A DNA stretch of 50,579 nt from Pseudomonas sp. TH10. GTDB taxonomy: Bacteria; Pseudomonadota; Gammaproteobacteria; Pseudomonadales; Pseudomonadaceae. Numbering within the stretch: the first letter of the stretch is position 1; the number at the start of each line of letters is the position of its first letter. A program made the translations under genes and the position numbers. The DNA lies in assembly GCF_016651255.1 (NCBI RefSeq), contig NZ_JAEKEG010000064.1, positions 1 through 50,579 on the forward strand. Reading direction: 5' to 3'. Below the pieces are notes generated by a model that saw nothing but the letters and a program-made list of their open reading frames with translations, did no database searches and was not told the DNA's origin. This document shows, one piece after another, positions 9,741-19,607 of this stretch.

Positions 9741-10604
9741 TCAGTGGGTCAGGAAATCCAGGACCATGCGGTTGAAGGTCTCGGCGTGCTCCCACTGGGC
9801 CCAGTGGCCACAGCGGTTGAACACGTGAAGTTGGGCATCAGGCAAACCGGCCAACAGGCGCAGACCGGTGTCCATTGGAACGAACCGGTCCTCGCGGCCC
9901 CAGACGAGCAGGGTGCGGGCCTTGATTTCGTGCAGGCGATGGCTGAAATCGGGGAATTGCTTGGGGTTGAGCGTGCTGCTCTTGACGAAGTTTTCCAGGT
10001 GATCGCGGCGTGCGAGGATGTTGTCCAGGCGGGTCTGGAACAACTCTTCGGTCAGGCTGCTGGCGTCGAAGACAAAGACATTCATCATCTTTTTCAGGTT
10101 GTCGATGGTTGGATCGCGGTACAGCGCGCCGATCAGTTTGATCCCTTCGGTTGGCTGCGGGACGAAGGCGCTCGGGCCACCCGTGCCGCCGCCCATCAGG
10201 ATCAATTTGCCAATGCGTTCCGGGTAGGCAAGGGCAAACGCCACGGTGCTGTGGCCGCCCATGGAATTGCCGATAATGTGCACGCGATCCAGCTCCAGCA
10301 CGTCGACCAGGCCCTTGAGCGCGCGGGCATTCAAGTCCGAACGCGAGCTGTCGCAAACGATCGGGTCGCTTTTGCTCCATCCTGGGCAGTCCATCAGGAT
10401 TACGCGGTAACCGGCATTCACCAACGGCTCGATGTTGCGGTGGAAGTTTGCCCAGCCGCTGGCGCCGGGGCCGGAGCCGTGCAGCATGACCACGGTTTCG
10501 GCACCTTCGCCAACGTCGTTGTAGTGCAGTTGCAGGTCCAGGTCGCCTTCCTTGATACGGGCAAAGCGGCTGGTGGAAGCTTCGGTGAATGTAGTGGCTG
10601 TCAT
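9741..10604 (-). CDS. mhpC: 2-hydroxy-6-oxonona-2,4-dienedioate hydrolase MhpC
   Basis: 287 residues, alpha/beta hydrolase of the meta-cleavage product family. It has oxyanion motif [10 protein letters not shown], nucleophile Ser in GNSMGGHS (near residue 112), acid Asp in WGREDRFVP and His in [11 protein letters not shown]. It splits the ring-fission product of 2,3-dihydroxyphenylpropionate into succinate and 2-hydroxypentadienoate. The ATG at 10604 is preceded by AAGGAAC. It lies between mhpB (17 bases) and mhpD (14 bases). Confidence 0.95.
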   Translation of the reverse strand: MTATTFTEASTSRFARIKEGDLDLQLHYNDVGEGAETVVMLHGSGPGASGWANFHRNIEPLVNAGYRVILMDCPGWSKSDPIVCDSSRSDLNARALKGLVDVLELDRVHIIGNSMGGHSTVAFALAYPERIGKLILMGGGTGGPSAFVPQPTEGIKLIGALYRDPTIDNLKKMMNVFVFDASSLTEELFQTRLDNILARRDHLENFVKSSTLNPKQFPDFSHRLHEIKARTLLVWGREDRFVPMDTGLRLLAGLPDAQLHVFNRCGHWAQWEHAETFNRMVLDFLTH

Positions 10605-10621
10605 GGCAGTGTTCCTTGAAT

Positions 10622-11575
10622 TCAATGATGGTTGTTCAGCGGCTGTGCGCCGAGGGCGCCGAAGCCTGCAATCCATTCGGGAATCGGACGGTAATAGCGA
10701 CCTTCGGTTTGATACGGGCCGAAGGCACTAAGGGCAGCGAAGGCGGCGATCCAGGTTTTCACTTCGTGAGTGGACTTGCCGGCCAGTGCCGATAGCTCGT
10801 CATTGCCCAAGGCATCGAGGTCGCTCAGGCGGCCCTGTTCGAGGGTGTCGAGAAACTGCTGATCCCACACGGGATTCAGCGGATGCAGAGTGTGTTGGTC
10901 TTCAACGAAATCCCGGGCAGCCTGGATCACGCGTTCTTGCCGCGCCTGTCGCTCACCCGCCGGCAATTGACGACCGCTGCCCATCAGTCGATCGGCCAGA
11001 CGCGCATCGACCTTGGCCAGTTCCGGCACCGGAGGTTGATGGGACAGTCCCCCGGAAGCCAGGAACAGCACGCGCTGGTTCAGCGACTGCGCCCACTGGC
11101 CGATCGCCTCCCCGAGCAGACGGGAACGTTTGAAGCCGGGCAGGGGAACGGCCACCGAATTGACGAACACCGGAATCACTGGACACTCCCTTAAACCACC
11201 CAGCAACAGCTCCAGCGGTTGGGCGAACGCGTGGTCGACCTGCATGCGATAGGAAACGGCAGCGTCGACACCGGCATCCAGGACAGCCTGGGCGCAGGAT
11301 TCGGCCAGCGCTTTGGGCACGTCCAAGGGGCCGGCAGCGGTGTCGAAATCACCGATGGCGTCGGCGGCCATGCCGATGCAAAAGGCCGGCATCACGTCGT
11401 AGAAAAAGCCGTTGTAGTGGTCCGGGCCAAACAGCACGATCAGTTCCGGATCAAAGCGTGCAATGCGCTCACGGGCATCAGCGATCATGCCATCGACCTC
11501 GGCCAGCACCTCAGGCGTCGGGTCGACAAAACCCACCAGTGGCGTGTGCGACAAACAATGCAGATAGGCGCTCAT
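10622..11575 (-). CDS. mhpB: 2,3-dihydroxyphenylpropionate 1,2-dioxygenase MhpB
   Basis: 317 residues from the ATG at 11575 ([15 protein letters not shown]), the typical LigB-type (class III) extradiol dioxygenase length. Iron ligands and catalytic histidines can be seen in [20 protein letters not shown] and [12 protein letters not shown]. It opens the catechol ring of 2,3-dihydroxyphenylpropionate next to the diol. mhpA ends one base away, so translation is probably coupled. Confidence 0.95.
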   Translation of the reverse strand: MSAYLHCLSHTPLVGFVDPTPEVLAEVDGMIADARERIARFDPELIVLFGPDHYNGFFYDVMPAFCIGMAADAIGDFDTAAGPLDVPKALAESCAQAVLDAGVDAAVSYRMQVDHAFAQPLELLLGGLRECPVIPVFVNSVAVPLPGFKRSRLLGEAIGQWAQSLNQRVLFLASGGLSHQPPVPELAKVDARLADRLMGSGRQLPAGERQARQERVIQAARDFVEDQHTLHPLNPVWDQQFLDTLEQGRLSDLDALGNDELSALAGKSTHEVKTWIAAFAALSAFGPYQTEGRYYRPIPEWIAGFGALGAQPLNNHH

Positions 11576-11576
11576 G

Positions 11577-13233
11577 TCAGGCCACCTTGCTGGCGGGGAT
11601 CGCCACTTCGGGTTGCGGCAGGGCGTTGATTGCCAGGGCCAATTCATCACAGGCCTGACCGACGGTTTGCGGAATGGCCAGGCCGGCAAGGAAGCGATCC
11701 GGACGCACCAGGGCGATGGAGGCCGATCCGCGGGCGAACCATTCCTTGAGACGGCCGGTGCTGTCTCCGATGCGAATCGCCCCTTGGCTGACGTCACTGG
11801 CAGCCTGGAGCTGGACGTCCGGCAGTACCTGGATAAAACGCGTACCCAATGCTTGCCATTGATCGATCTGTGCAGCCGTAAGGCCCCAGGTCGGGTCGCA
11901 GCCCCAGGCAATAATCGCGAAGTTCTCGCCGATCACCTCATCCAGCAAGACGGTTTCGCCAGCTTCGGTCAGAACCCGTGGCTGAATGAACATTTTGCCT
12001 ACCGGTGAGCCTTTTCGCTCGGTACGATCAAGGCGCCCTCGGTGTATTGCGGCATCGGCTTGAAGCGCATTTCCACGAAGTAGCGTTTGACGGGCGGCAC
12101 ATAGTTGAGCAGCCACGACACACCGTCACGCAAAGTGCCTTGCCAGCGTTTGGGCGGTGCCAACACGTGACCGGCCAGCACTGAAAGGTCGATCATCGCC
12201 TTGGCGTGATCACGGCGTTCCTGTTCATAGCTGTCGAGCAGGCTGTCGGCGGCCAGGCCTTTGATGACCAGTGACAGTTTCCAGGCCAGGTTGGAGGCGT
12301 CGCGCATGCCGCTGTTGTAACCCTGACCTTGCCAGACCGGCATGATGTGCGCGGCGTCGCCGGCCAGCAGCACTCGGCCCTCACGGAACCGGCCGGCGAG
12401 GCGAGCGTTGTGGGTATAGACGCGGCTACGGATCAGTTCGATGCGATCCGGATTTGGCAGCACCTTGGCCAGCAGCTTGCGCATGTTCTCGGGTTTGCTC
12501 AGCTCGGCTTCCGTCTCGCCGGGCATGACCATGAACTCGAAACGACGTATAGCGTGGGGCAGGGCGGCGGACACGTACGGGCGCACTGGGTCGCAGCACA
12601 GGTACACATGGGGCGTGCTCAGCGGGTCGTTGGCGATGTCGACGACAATCCACTGATTAGGCGCGGTCTTGCCCTCGAAACTGATGTCCAGGCTGCGTCG
12701 CACCAGGCTGTTGCCACCGTCGCAACCGATCAGATAACGAGCCCGAAGAAGTTCGCCGCGACCGTTCTTATCCTTGAGGTTCAGCACGACGTCGCTGTCA
12801 CTTTGCACAAAGCCTTCGAACTCGCGGCCGAACAGCACCTTGACGTTATCAAAGCGCTGCAAGCCTTCGAACAGTACGCGGTCGGCCAAGGGCTGGATGA
12901 AGGCGTTGCGGCGCGACCAGCCGAACTCATCGGTCTTGGGCTGGATATCGGCGAAGCAGCGACCCTTGGGGGTCAGGAAGCGCATGGCGTGCCAAGGCGT
13001 GGTATGCGGCAGCACCTTGTCGGCCAGGCCGACGGCCTGGAATGTACGCAGGCTTTCGTCGTCCAGTCCGATGGCGCGAGGGTAGTCGATCAGGCTGTCG
13101 AGCTTTTCCACCAAGGTGACGGCCACACCGCACTGGCCCAGGTAATTGGCGATCATCAAGCCGACCGGGCCGGCACCAACGATGGCGACGTCAGTGGTCA
13201 GGTCCAACGTGGAAGGAGTGGGGCAGGACTCAT
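11577..13233 (-). CDS. mhpA: 3-(3-hydroxyphenyl)propionate hydroxylase MhpA (two apparent frameshifts)
   Basis: Class A flavin monooxygenase: [18 protein letters not shown] (FAD motif), [34 protein letters not shown] and [15 protein letters not shown] match E. coli MhpA nearly word for word. The true ATG at 13233 has GGAG six bases upstream but lies in the wrong frame; one added base in the CCCC run at 13220-13223 joins it ([12 protein letters not shown]...). A second slip at 12012-12015 (AAAA) separates ...IVPSEK from [13 protein letters not shown]. With both repaired the product is 552 residues (E. coli 554). It hydroxylates 3-hydroxyphenylpropionate at C2 using NADH. Confidence 0.92.
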
Positions 13234-13274
13234 GGGTATCTCCGTACAGCGCTTTTGGATTTCTTGTTGGGCGC

Positions 13275-13303
13275 AGTATGGAAATCACGGGGCTGGTCGA
13301 CAA
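13275..13303 (-). promoter_or_regulatory. Candidate sigma-70 promoter of the mhp operon
   Basis: On the minus strand TTGTCG (13298-13303) and CATACT (13275-13280) are separated by exactly 17 bases. That puts the start of transcription near 13268, about 35 bases before the mhpA ATG. Both boxes are weak (4 of 6 matches), as expected for a promoter that needs an activator. Confidence 0.5.
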
Positions 13304-13320
13304 CGACAACCCTTGTTAGT

Positions 13321-13335
13321 GTGCACAGAGTGCAC
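13321..13335. promoter_or_regulatory. MhpR operator
   Basis: GTGCACAGAGTGCAC is two GTGCAC hexamers separated by three bases. The E. coli MhpR site has the same hexamer pair around CTG. Its centre lies about 60 bases upstream of the predicted mhpA start point, like the E. coli site (about -58), and 34 bases before the mhpR start codon. Confidence 0.8.
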
Positions 13336-13368
13336 TTGATTGATTTACAACAAAAAAAGGACCAAGCC

Positions 13369-14145
13369 ATGAGCGAGACCGAATACAAAGCCGTGCGTGG
13401 CCTGATGCGCGGCCTGGCATTGATCAATGGCTTGAACCGCTTCGACGGCGGCGCCAGCACCGCGCAATTGGCTGGGCAAAGCGGGCTGCATCGCACCACC
13501 GTGCGCAGGCTGTTGGAGACCTTGCAGGCTGAAGGATATGTACGGCGAAGCGAGTCGGATGACAGCTATCGCCTGACGTTGAAAGTACGCGAACTCAGTG
13601 AAGGTTTTCGCGATGAGCAGTGGATCTCCTCCATCGCCGCCCCCTTGCTTGGTGAGTTGTTGCAGGAAGTCGTCTGGCCCACCGACCTGTGTACGCTGGA
13701 CGGTGATGCAATGGTGATTCGTGAGACCACCCATCGTTTCAGCCGTCTATCGTTTCACCGATCGATGGTTGGACGGCGTTTGCCGCTGCTGATGACCGCG
13801 ACCGGGCGCGCGTACTTTGCGTATTGCTCGCCGGCGGAACAAGAAGAGTTGATTGAGTTGATGGTCACTCGCGAAGACGAACAATCTGCATTCGCCGCGG
13901 ATCGCCGATTTGTCGACCGGTTGGTAGAGCACACGCTCAGCAAAGGCTATGGCGAAAATAATTCCCATTGGGGAGAGGAACGCAAGATCGCGGCCATTGC
14001 AATTCCGATCACCCACGAGGCGCGGGTAATGGGTTGCCTGAATTTGGTTTACATCGCCAAGGCGATGTCAATTGAGGAAGCGGCCCGTCGATATTTGCCG
14101 TCAATGCGGATGGTAGTGCAGAAGATCCAGGATCAGTTGGGGTAG
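13369..14145 (+). CDS. mhpR: IclR-family activator of the mhp operon, MhpR
   Basis: 258 residues from the ATG at 13369. It has an N-terminal IclR winged helix-turn-helix (about residues 5-65, ASTAQLAGQSGLHRTTVRRLLETL) followed by the effector-binding GAF-like domain (SFHRSMVGRRLPLLMTATGRAYFAY, NNSHWGEERKIAAIAIPI). It is divergent from mhpA with the operator between them. In E. coli MhpR activates mhp transcription on binding 3-(3-hydroxyphenyl)propionate. An upstream in-frame start at 13255 would run through the promoter and operator and is unlikely. Confidence 0.9.
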   Translation: MSETEYKAVRGLMRGLALINGLNRFDGGASTAQLAGQSGLHRTTVRRLLETLQAEGYVRRSESDDSYRLTLKVRELSEGFRDEQWISSIAAPLLGELLQEVVWPTDLCTLDGDAMVIRETTHRFSRLSFHRSMVGRRLPLLMTATGRAYFAYCSPAEQEELIELMVTREDEQSAFAADRRFVDRLVEHTLSKGYGENNSHWGEERKIAAIAIPITHEARVMGCLNLVYIAKAMSIEEAARRYLPSMRMVVQKIQDQLG

Positions 14146-14375
14146 TTTTTTCACGGGGCTCATTCAGGAACGTAAACAATGAGGGAAACGGTTTGCTGCA
14201 TATCTCAAGCTGCCTAGGTAGTCTCGCGTCGCTCGACTCCAATCACATCACCCTCAATGCCCAGATAGCGTCGATAATCAGGTTGCTCGCACCGGCGATC
14301 TCCTTTGAGAGGAGGCCAATGACGGGTATTGTGCTCGGCTAGCGAAGACGATCATCAGATTCAAGGGGAAAGCCA

Positions 14376-15071
14376 ATGAGCAATGCCGAACATGCGTCGG
14401 ACAATAAAAAGAGCAAGTCCGAAAAGCCGCGTTCAGCCAGTCGTCAACGGGCCGAAGCTAATCCCGAAAAGATTCTAGACGTCGCAATGAGTCTGATGGC
14501 TGAGTACGGTTATGCCGGAACCAGTATGTCGATGATCCGTGAGCATAGTGGCTATCCAACGACATCTATTTACTGGCATTTCGGCAATAAGGAAAAGTTG
14601 CTGCTTGCCGCTCTCGAACACAGTGCCTTACAGGTTATCGATAACAATCTCAGCCGCAAAAGCAAGAATAAGATGCTTGGCGAGAAGGATTTGATAGAGA
14701 GCCAAGCGCGTAGCGATGCCGAATTCCTCGAGAATCCACCACCGTTTATGCGTTTGATTTTTCTGATTGGTCTGGAGCGACGTAGCTCTGATCCTGAAGT
14801 GACCAAGGTTATTGCCCGTATTCGTCAGCACAGCCGGGCGATATTGACCGAGCAGATACGTCACGTAATTCGGCCAGGTGGTCAGATGTTGCCACCTGAC
14901 CTGGCTGAGGAGCTAGCGCAGGTGTGGATGGCTTTCGGAGATGGTGTTTTCGTTGCATCGCAACTAGAGCCTGGGGCGGTGGATGTGGTCAGGTGTTGTC
15001 GGCAACAACTCCTCGCAATGCAGGCTTTGGCGGAAAAACTTCTTGAGAAGTGGAAGCCTTTAGCGACGTAG
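14376..15071 (+). CDS. TetR-family transcriptional regulator
   Basis: 231 residues. The N-terminal TetR helix-turn-helix spans about residues 28-80 (ILDVAMSLMAEYGYAGTSMSMIREHSG, TSIYWHFGNKEKLLLAAL). The ligand-binding part is family-typical but uninformative. ATG with GGGGAAAG upstream. It lies between mhpR and the second extradiol gene set and may repress that set; this is by position only. Base composition is a little more AT-rich than in the mhp genes. Confidence 0.85.
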   Translation: MSNAEHASDNKKSKSEKPRSASRQRAEANPEKILDVAMSLMAEYGYAGTSMSMIREHSGYPTTSIYWHFGNKEKLLLAALEHSALQVIDNNLSRKSKNKMLGEKDLIESQARSDAEFLENPPPFMRLIFLIGLERRSSDPEVTKVIARIRQHSRAILTEQIRHVIRPGGQMLPPDLAEELAQVWMAFGDGVFVASQLEPGAVDVVRCCRQQLLAMQALAEKLLEKWKPLAT

Positions 15072-15654
15072 CTTCTAGCCGGCCTCGCGAGAGTCAGGGT
15101 TAGGGCTAAGGAGCCACTTGAGGCTAGCAAGGTGAGTACAGCTATCTCTGCATCTACTGTTTTCGTGAGGTCCTCTTCACCGCTCGTTGCGAACGGAGTT
15201 AGCGGCTGCAGAGCCTAGCTCTTGACCTTGTATTTGTCTGCGAGTCATCGGATGTCCTGCTGAACCGAGGCTTGACCGCAGCTTTCTGGCTCGAAATCGC
15301 CTAGCTAATCGTTATAGGAACTCCAGTTGGCGTCAGGTAGAACAGCTTCCTAGTGGTTCTCGACTTCGAAAGCATCGTGTGCGTAGCTTGAGGCGGCTGC
15401 CTAAAAGTGCCGTCCTAGACGTTGCGAAAGGGCCTACGTTATACGCACTGATGCCTACTCATCTTGCGCGGCACGATAAAAAACTCCCTGGGGGTCTTGA
15501 TTAAGTCGAGTGTTTCCATTTAAGTTATGTAACGAGCGACACATACATGCATGAAAACCGAAAGCGTGAAGGTCCTCGGCTCACCTTTGGATGCCTGAGA
15601 AAATCAGGCGCTTAGGGGGTGAGCGAAGCCAATAAAAATAATAGAGGTTAGTCA
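15072..15654. other. Non-coding stretch between the TetR gene and a small ORF
   Basis: I see no credible reading frame in these ~580 bases on either strand. The only structure noted is the GCCTGA hairpin at 15593-15609. It may hold the promoter of the extradiol operon, but no convincing sigma-70 or sigma-54 boxes could be picked out. Confidence 0.6.
15593..15609. repeat. Perfect small hairpin GCCTGA-gaaaa-TCAGGC
   Basis: Six-base-pair inverted repeat with a five-base loop, about 45 bases before the small ORF at 15655. No T-run follows, so it is not an ordinary terminator. It may be an operator or a leader hairpin. Confidence 0.4.
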
Positions 15655-15801
15655 ATGAGCCATTTCAATCCAAAAACTGCGCTAGCAGGAACCATCCTTC
15701 GCAACAGCGAACCGAATAAATCAATTCCGATGACCTCAACTTTCAGCCCTTTCGTAATGGGCGAAGCGAGCTTTGAGAATGCTGATCGCGCCAGGAACTG
15801 A
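15655..15801 (+). CDS. Possible 48-residue small protein
   Basis: ATG with AGAGG ten bases upstream, reading MSHFNPKTALAGTILRNSE...ASFENADRARN and stop. It has no membrane segment, signal peptide or motif I recognise. It stands ~250 bases before the extradiol dioxygenase in the same direction. It could be a small regulatory or leader protein, the remnant N-terminus of a deleted catabolic gene, or chance. The ribosome site is the only positive evidence. Confidence 0.3.
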   Translation: MSHFNPKTALAGTILRNSEPNKSIPMTSTFSPFVMGEASFENADRARN

Positions 15802-16052
15802 TCGTCACTACATCTTGGCTTGAGGTTTTAGCAACGGCTGGATCATAGGGCCTGATGTTTATATCTGCCGACAGTGGTGCGGCGCCAAATTGGGCGGACG
15901 CTTTCCGGTAGTAAGGCCCGCGCCTGGCTTTTGGCTGTCAGGTATACCCCGAATTTCGCAATCGCCCGGATGTGGCGGGGTGCGCAATCAACGCGGTCAG
16001 CCCTTTGTAAACCCACCGCAAGTACCAATCGACATTCAAGTACGGAGAACAC

Positions 16053-16944
16053 ATGTCCATATCCGCATTGGGTTACGTCGTCGTCGAGGCCCGCGACCTT
16101 AAGGCCTGGGCCGAGTACGGCCGCAACATTCTCGGCGCCGAGGTCAACGAAAAAAATGGTGCACTGGAGTTGCGCATTGATGAGCGCGCTTGGCGTCTGC
16201 GTGTTGAGGAGGGACCCCTGGACGATCTCAAGGTCATCGGGTTCGAAACCACCTCGCCGGCGACTTTTGCCGACGTGCTGGCCGCACTCGATGCGCTCAA
16301 TGTCGAGTACACGAAGGATGCAATGCTGGCACAGGACCGCGGAGTGGTGGAATTAGCCACATTTGTGGACCCGGCTGGCGTGACGATCGAAGTGTTCTAT
16401 GGCGCGACCCAGTTGTTCCAGAAGCCTTTCATATCGCCGGTTGGTGTGAAGAGCTTCGTCACGGGTGATCAAGGTCTTGGCCACATCGTCATCGCGGTGA
16501 AGGACGACGTCGAATATCAGGCGTTCTGGACCAGGCTCGGCTTCAAGCTCAGCGACTACATCGAGTTCATACCAGCGCCGGGGCTGCACGCAAAAGGTGA
16601 CCTTTATGCACTGCAATACGCGTCACCACAGCCTTGCGTTTGCGTCGGTGCCCAGCCCTAAGAGAATCGTCCACCTCATGGTACAGACCCACTGCTTGGA
16701 CGACGTCGGCCTGGCGCTGGATCGTGTCAAGAAGGCCGGCGTTCCGGTTGCGTGGGACATCGGCCGCCATACCAACGACCACATGACCTCGTTTTACATG
16801 CTCACGCCATCGAAGTGGGAATTTGAGTATGGGTGGGGCGCCCGTGAGATCGACGATGCAACTTGGACCGTCGAGCGCCACGATTCGATGAGCATTTGGG
16901 GTCACGAACTGAAGATCAATCCTGAGGATCGCGCACATGGCTGA
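16053..16944 (+). CDS. Type I extradiol (VOC-fold) ring-cleavage dioxygenase, BphC-like (apparent frameshift)
   Basis: The two-domain vicinal oxygen chelate enzyme is split near 16592-16597. The first frame reads MSISALGYVVVEARDLKAWAEYG... to PAPGLHAK, and the second continues VTFMHCNTRHHSLAFA to the end. Removing one base from AAAAGG gives 296 residues, the usual BphC length. Iron ligands are visible in GLGHIVIAV (His), RIVHLMVQ (His) and WEFEYGWGA (Glu); IGRHTNDHMTSFYM is diagnostic of 2,3-dihydroxybiphenyl-type dioxygenases. ATG at 16053 with GGAG. It overlaps the next gene by 8 bases. It cleaves a 3-substituted catechol; the substituent is unknown. Confidence 0.88.
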
Positions 16945-17761
16945 GGGCAGATTCGCCACCATTAGTGGCGTCAGCATCCATTACCACGACGAAGGCCAGG
17001 GGCCGGTGCTTGTGATGTTACAAGGTTCCGGTCCTGGGGCCACCGGCTGGTCGAACTACAGTCGCAACATCGCCCACTTCGCAAAGACTCACCGCGTTAT
17101 TTGCCCTGACTTGCCGGGTTTCGGTAAGTCGGACATGAAACCGGTGGACGCGCCGATTCCCGGCTGGTGGGCTGGGGTCATCATCGGCCTGCTCGACACA
17201 CTCGGCATCGACAAAGCCGATTTCGTCGGCAACTCGATGGGCGGCATGATTACCCTGAAGATTGCCTTGGAGAAACCGGAGCTTATCAGCCGCATGGTAC
17301 TGATGGGGCCTGGCGGTGGCTCGCCGGTGAGTTCGGTGTTTCCGACTGAAGGAATTAAGACTCTGGTCAGCTTTTATGATGGTCCCGGTCCTTCCTTGGA
17401 ACGGCTCAAGAGTTTCACCAGCCAGATGGTCTTCGATCCAGGAGTGCTTACCAACGATTTGTTGAAAGAGCGCTTCGAGGCGGCGATGGATCCACGCATC
17501 GTTGCTCAACCACCGATGCGTCCGGGGCCAGGGGGCATGCCCGAAGAGCTGTGGCGCGATGCGCGACTGACCCGGTTGCCACATGAAACTCTGATCATCT
17601 GGGGGCGAGAAGACCGGGTAATGCCGCTGGACGCAGGCTTCACCTTGATGAAACAAATCCCGCGGGCCCGCTTTTTGGTGATGCCACAGTGCGGCCACTG
17701 GGTGCAGTGGGAACACGCCGATGAATTCAACCGTATTGTCGAAGGATTTCTTGCCCCATGA
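16937..17761 (+). CDS. Meta-cleavage product hydrolase (alpha/beta hydrolase, BphD/MhpC-like)
   Basis: 274 residues. It has QGSGPGATGWSNYSRN (oxyanion region), GNSMGGMI (nucleophile Ser near residue 102), WGREDRVMP (Asp) and QCGHWVQWEHADE (His), the set seen in C-C bond hydrolases of meta pathways. It would split the ring-fission product of the dioxygenase just upstream into 2-hydroxypentadienoate and an acid set by the ring substituent. It overlaps both neighbours (8 bases before, 4 after), so the three genes are an operon. Confidence 0.92.
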   Translation: MAEGRFATISGVSIHYHDEGQGPVLVMLQGSGPGATGWSNYSRNIAHFAKTHRVICPDLPGFGKSDMKPVDAPIPGWWAGVIIGLLDTLGIDKADFVGNSMGGMITLKIALEKPELISRMVLMGPGGGSPVSSVFPTEGIKTLVSFYDGPGPSLERLKSFTSQMVFDPGVLTNDLLKERFEAAMDPRIVAQPPMRPGPGGMPEELWRDARLTRLPHETLIIWGREDRVMPLDAGFTLMKQIPRARFLVMPQCGHWVQWEHADEFNRIVEGFLAP

Positions 17762-19290
17762 GTAGCCAAACGAGATTCGATACAGACGTCCTTATTATCG
17801 GCTATGGCCCAGGCGGCGTTGCCGCTGCCAACGTCCTTGGCAAGCTCGGGGTGAAAACTATTGCCATCGAGCGTAGTAAGGACATCTATTCCAGGGCTCG
17901 TGCGGTCACGGTGAACGACTGGACCATGCGCATCTTCCAAGACATGGGCTTGGCCGAAAAGATGAAAGCCATCATGGATGTGACGCACTCGCTACGCTGG
18001 TTGGACTACGAAGGGCGCGAGTTGACCTCGACGCCTTTTCCGCCGGGCGAGCTTGGCCATGCCACCTCCTATGCCATCTATCAGCCGGAGATGGAACGGG
18101 TTCTGCGCGAAGGTGCCGAGCGCTATAAGAGCGTGAGCGTAAAGTACGGGTGGGAGACAGTCACGCTCGACCAGGACGATGACGGCGTGACGGTCAGAAT
18201 AAAGAATCTGGAAACTGACGAGGTCGAGACCGTCCGCGCGCGTTATGTGTTGGCCTGTGATGGTGGCGCTAGTCAGACCCGCGAACAGTTGGGCATCAAA
18301 TTGATCGGCGACACCTTGCCGGTACGCTGGGTGGTGATTGACTGCCGAGTCAAACGTTGGTGGCCGAACCGACACATGCTTACGTTCTGGTCGGACAAGA
18401 AACGCCCTGTAGTCGATATCGCACTGTCGATGGGCAACCATCGCTGGGAGTTTCCGCTCAATCCCGATGAGACGGACGCAGATTTCCAAACCCACGAACA
18501 GTTGTGGCGTTTGCTCAACTCGCTTGGCGTGACCGAAAACGAAGTAAGCATCCACCAGCAGGCCTTCTACAACCACCATGTGCGCTTTGCCGAGCGCTGG
18601 CGTGAAGGGCGAGCTTTTCTCTGCGGCGACGCTGCGCACCTGATGCCACCATGGGCCGGGTCGGGTATGCAGTCCTGCATCCGCGATACTCAGAACATCT
18701 GCTTGAAATTGGCCGAAGTGCTAGGAGGACGCCTGCCAGAGTCCATCCTCGACACATACGAGATTGAACGCGCGCCAGACGTGGATCGGTATACGCAGAC
18801 TTCGGTCGGCTTGGGCATGATCATCAAGCGCGAACTGCCCGACGAACAGATAGTCGCGATGCTGGAAGCGGAACGCGCCTCTGGCGAGCTGCCGGCTTTG
18901 CTGCGTCCGCCGCACTATCACCAGGGCTGGCTGCAGAAGGGCGAGGGTAGCAAGGAAGTGGTCGGCAAGCTTCTGCCACAGCCGCGCGCTGCCACCTGCA
19001 GGGGCGAACTCGGCCTGCTCGACGATTTTATCGGCGAAGGCATCGTATTGCTTGGCGCCAACGTCGACCCCTCTAGCAAACTCAGTTCTGCGCAGAGGGC
19101 CGCATGGGAAGAGCTAGGGGCGCGCTTTGTCGCCTTGCGCTCGGTCGATCAACACGCCCAGGCTGATAGCGACTTGATCGATATCGATGGCGCGCTAATT
19201 GTCTGGCTCGACCAGCATGGGGTCGATGTTGTCGCGGTCCGTCCGGACAAGATCGTCCTGGCCGCTAGTGGAAACCTAAACGTGCCATAG
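17758..19290 (+). CDS. Class A flavin monooxygenase (MhpA/HbpA-type phenol hydroxylase)
   Basis: 510 residues. FAD motif VLIIGYGPGGVAAANVLG at the N-terminus (Tyr replaces the usual Ala in GxGPxG), NADPH/FAD motif YVLACDGGASQTREQLG, and GDAAHLMPPWAGSGMQSCIRD. The C-terminal thioredoxin-like domain ends PDKIVLAASG. Such enzymes ortho-hydroxylate a phenol to the catechol cleaved by the dioxygenase; 2-hydroxybiphenyl, alkylphenols and hydroxyphenylpropionates are all plausible. Start ATGA overlaps the hydrolase stop. Gene order (dioxygenase, hydrolase, monooxygenase) puts the first enzyme of the route last. Confidence 0.9.
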   Translation: MSSQTRFDTDVLIIGYGPGGVAAANVLGKLGVKTIAIERSKDIYSRARAVTVNDWTMRIFQDMGLAEKMKAIMDVTHSLRWLDYEGRELTSTPFPPGELGHATSYAIYQPEMERVLREGAERYKSVSVKYGWETVTLDQDDDGVTVRIKNLETDEVETVRARYVLACDGGASQTREQLGIKLIGDTLPVRWVVIDCRVKRWWPNRHMLTFWSDKKRPVVDIALSMGNHRWEFPLNPDETDADFQTHEQLWRLLNSLGVTENEVSIHQQAFYNHHVRFAERWREGRAFLCGDAAHLMPPWAGSGMQSCIRDTQNICLKLAEVLGGRLPESILDTYEIERAPDVDRYTQTSVGLGMIIKRELPDEQIVAMLEAERASGELPALLRPPHYHQGWLQKGEGSKEVVGKLLPQPRAATCRGELGLLDDFIGEGIVLLGANVDPSSKLSSAQRAAWEELGARFVALRSVDQHAQADSDLIDIDGALIVWLDQHGVDVVAVRPDKIVLAASGNLNVP

Positions 19291-19607
19291 GGCTTGGCAG
19301 GTCGTTGGCCGGCTGGATTGGCGCCTAGGGGATAGCCCGCAAGATCGTCCGCCTAGCGGCCTTCTTCTGAACAATACATGGACCGCTTTTCACTATCGGT
19401 CCGGGGGCCTGCGCCCGCGTTTTGCCAGACTCCCCCAGATAGGCATCACGGTGTCGGCTCTAGAAATCTGCATGGGGACTCAGCAGAGGAATTGTGGGGG
19501 CGGTTATTCATCCGTATTGGCTGTAAGACGGAAGTTTCCCACCCACGATCTTTGCGTCACCGATTGTATTCAGTGGCTAAGCCTTTACGTGAACAACTAG
19601 GTGAATT
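19291..19607. other. Intergenic stretch before the MetA/SphA-like channel
   Basis: About 317 bases with no credible gene. A 77-codon open frame (19378-19611) has no ribosome site or recognisable features. I see no clear terminator or promoter. Confidence 0.55.
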
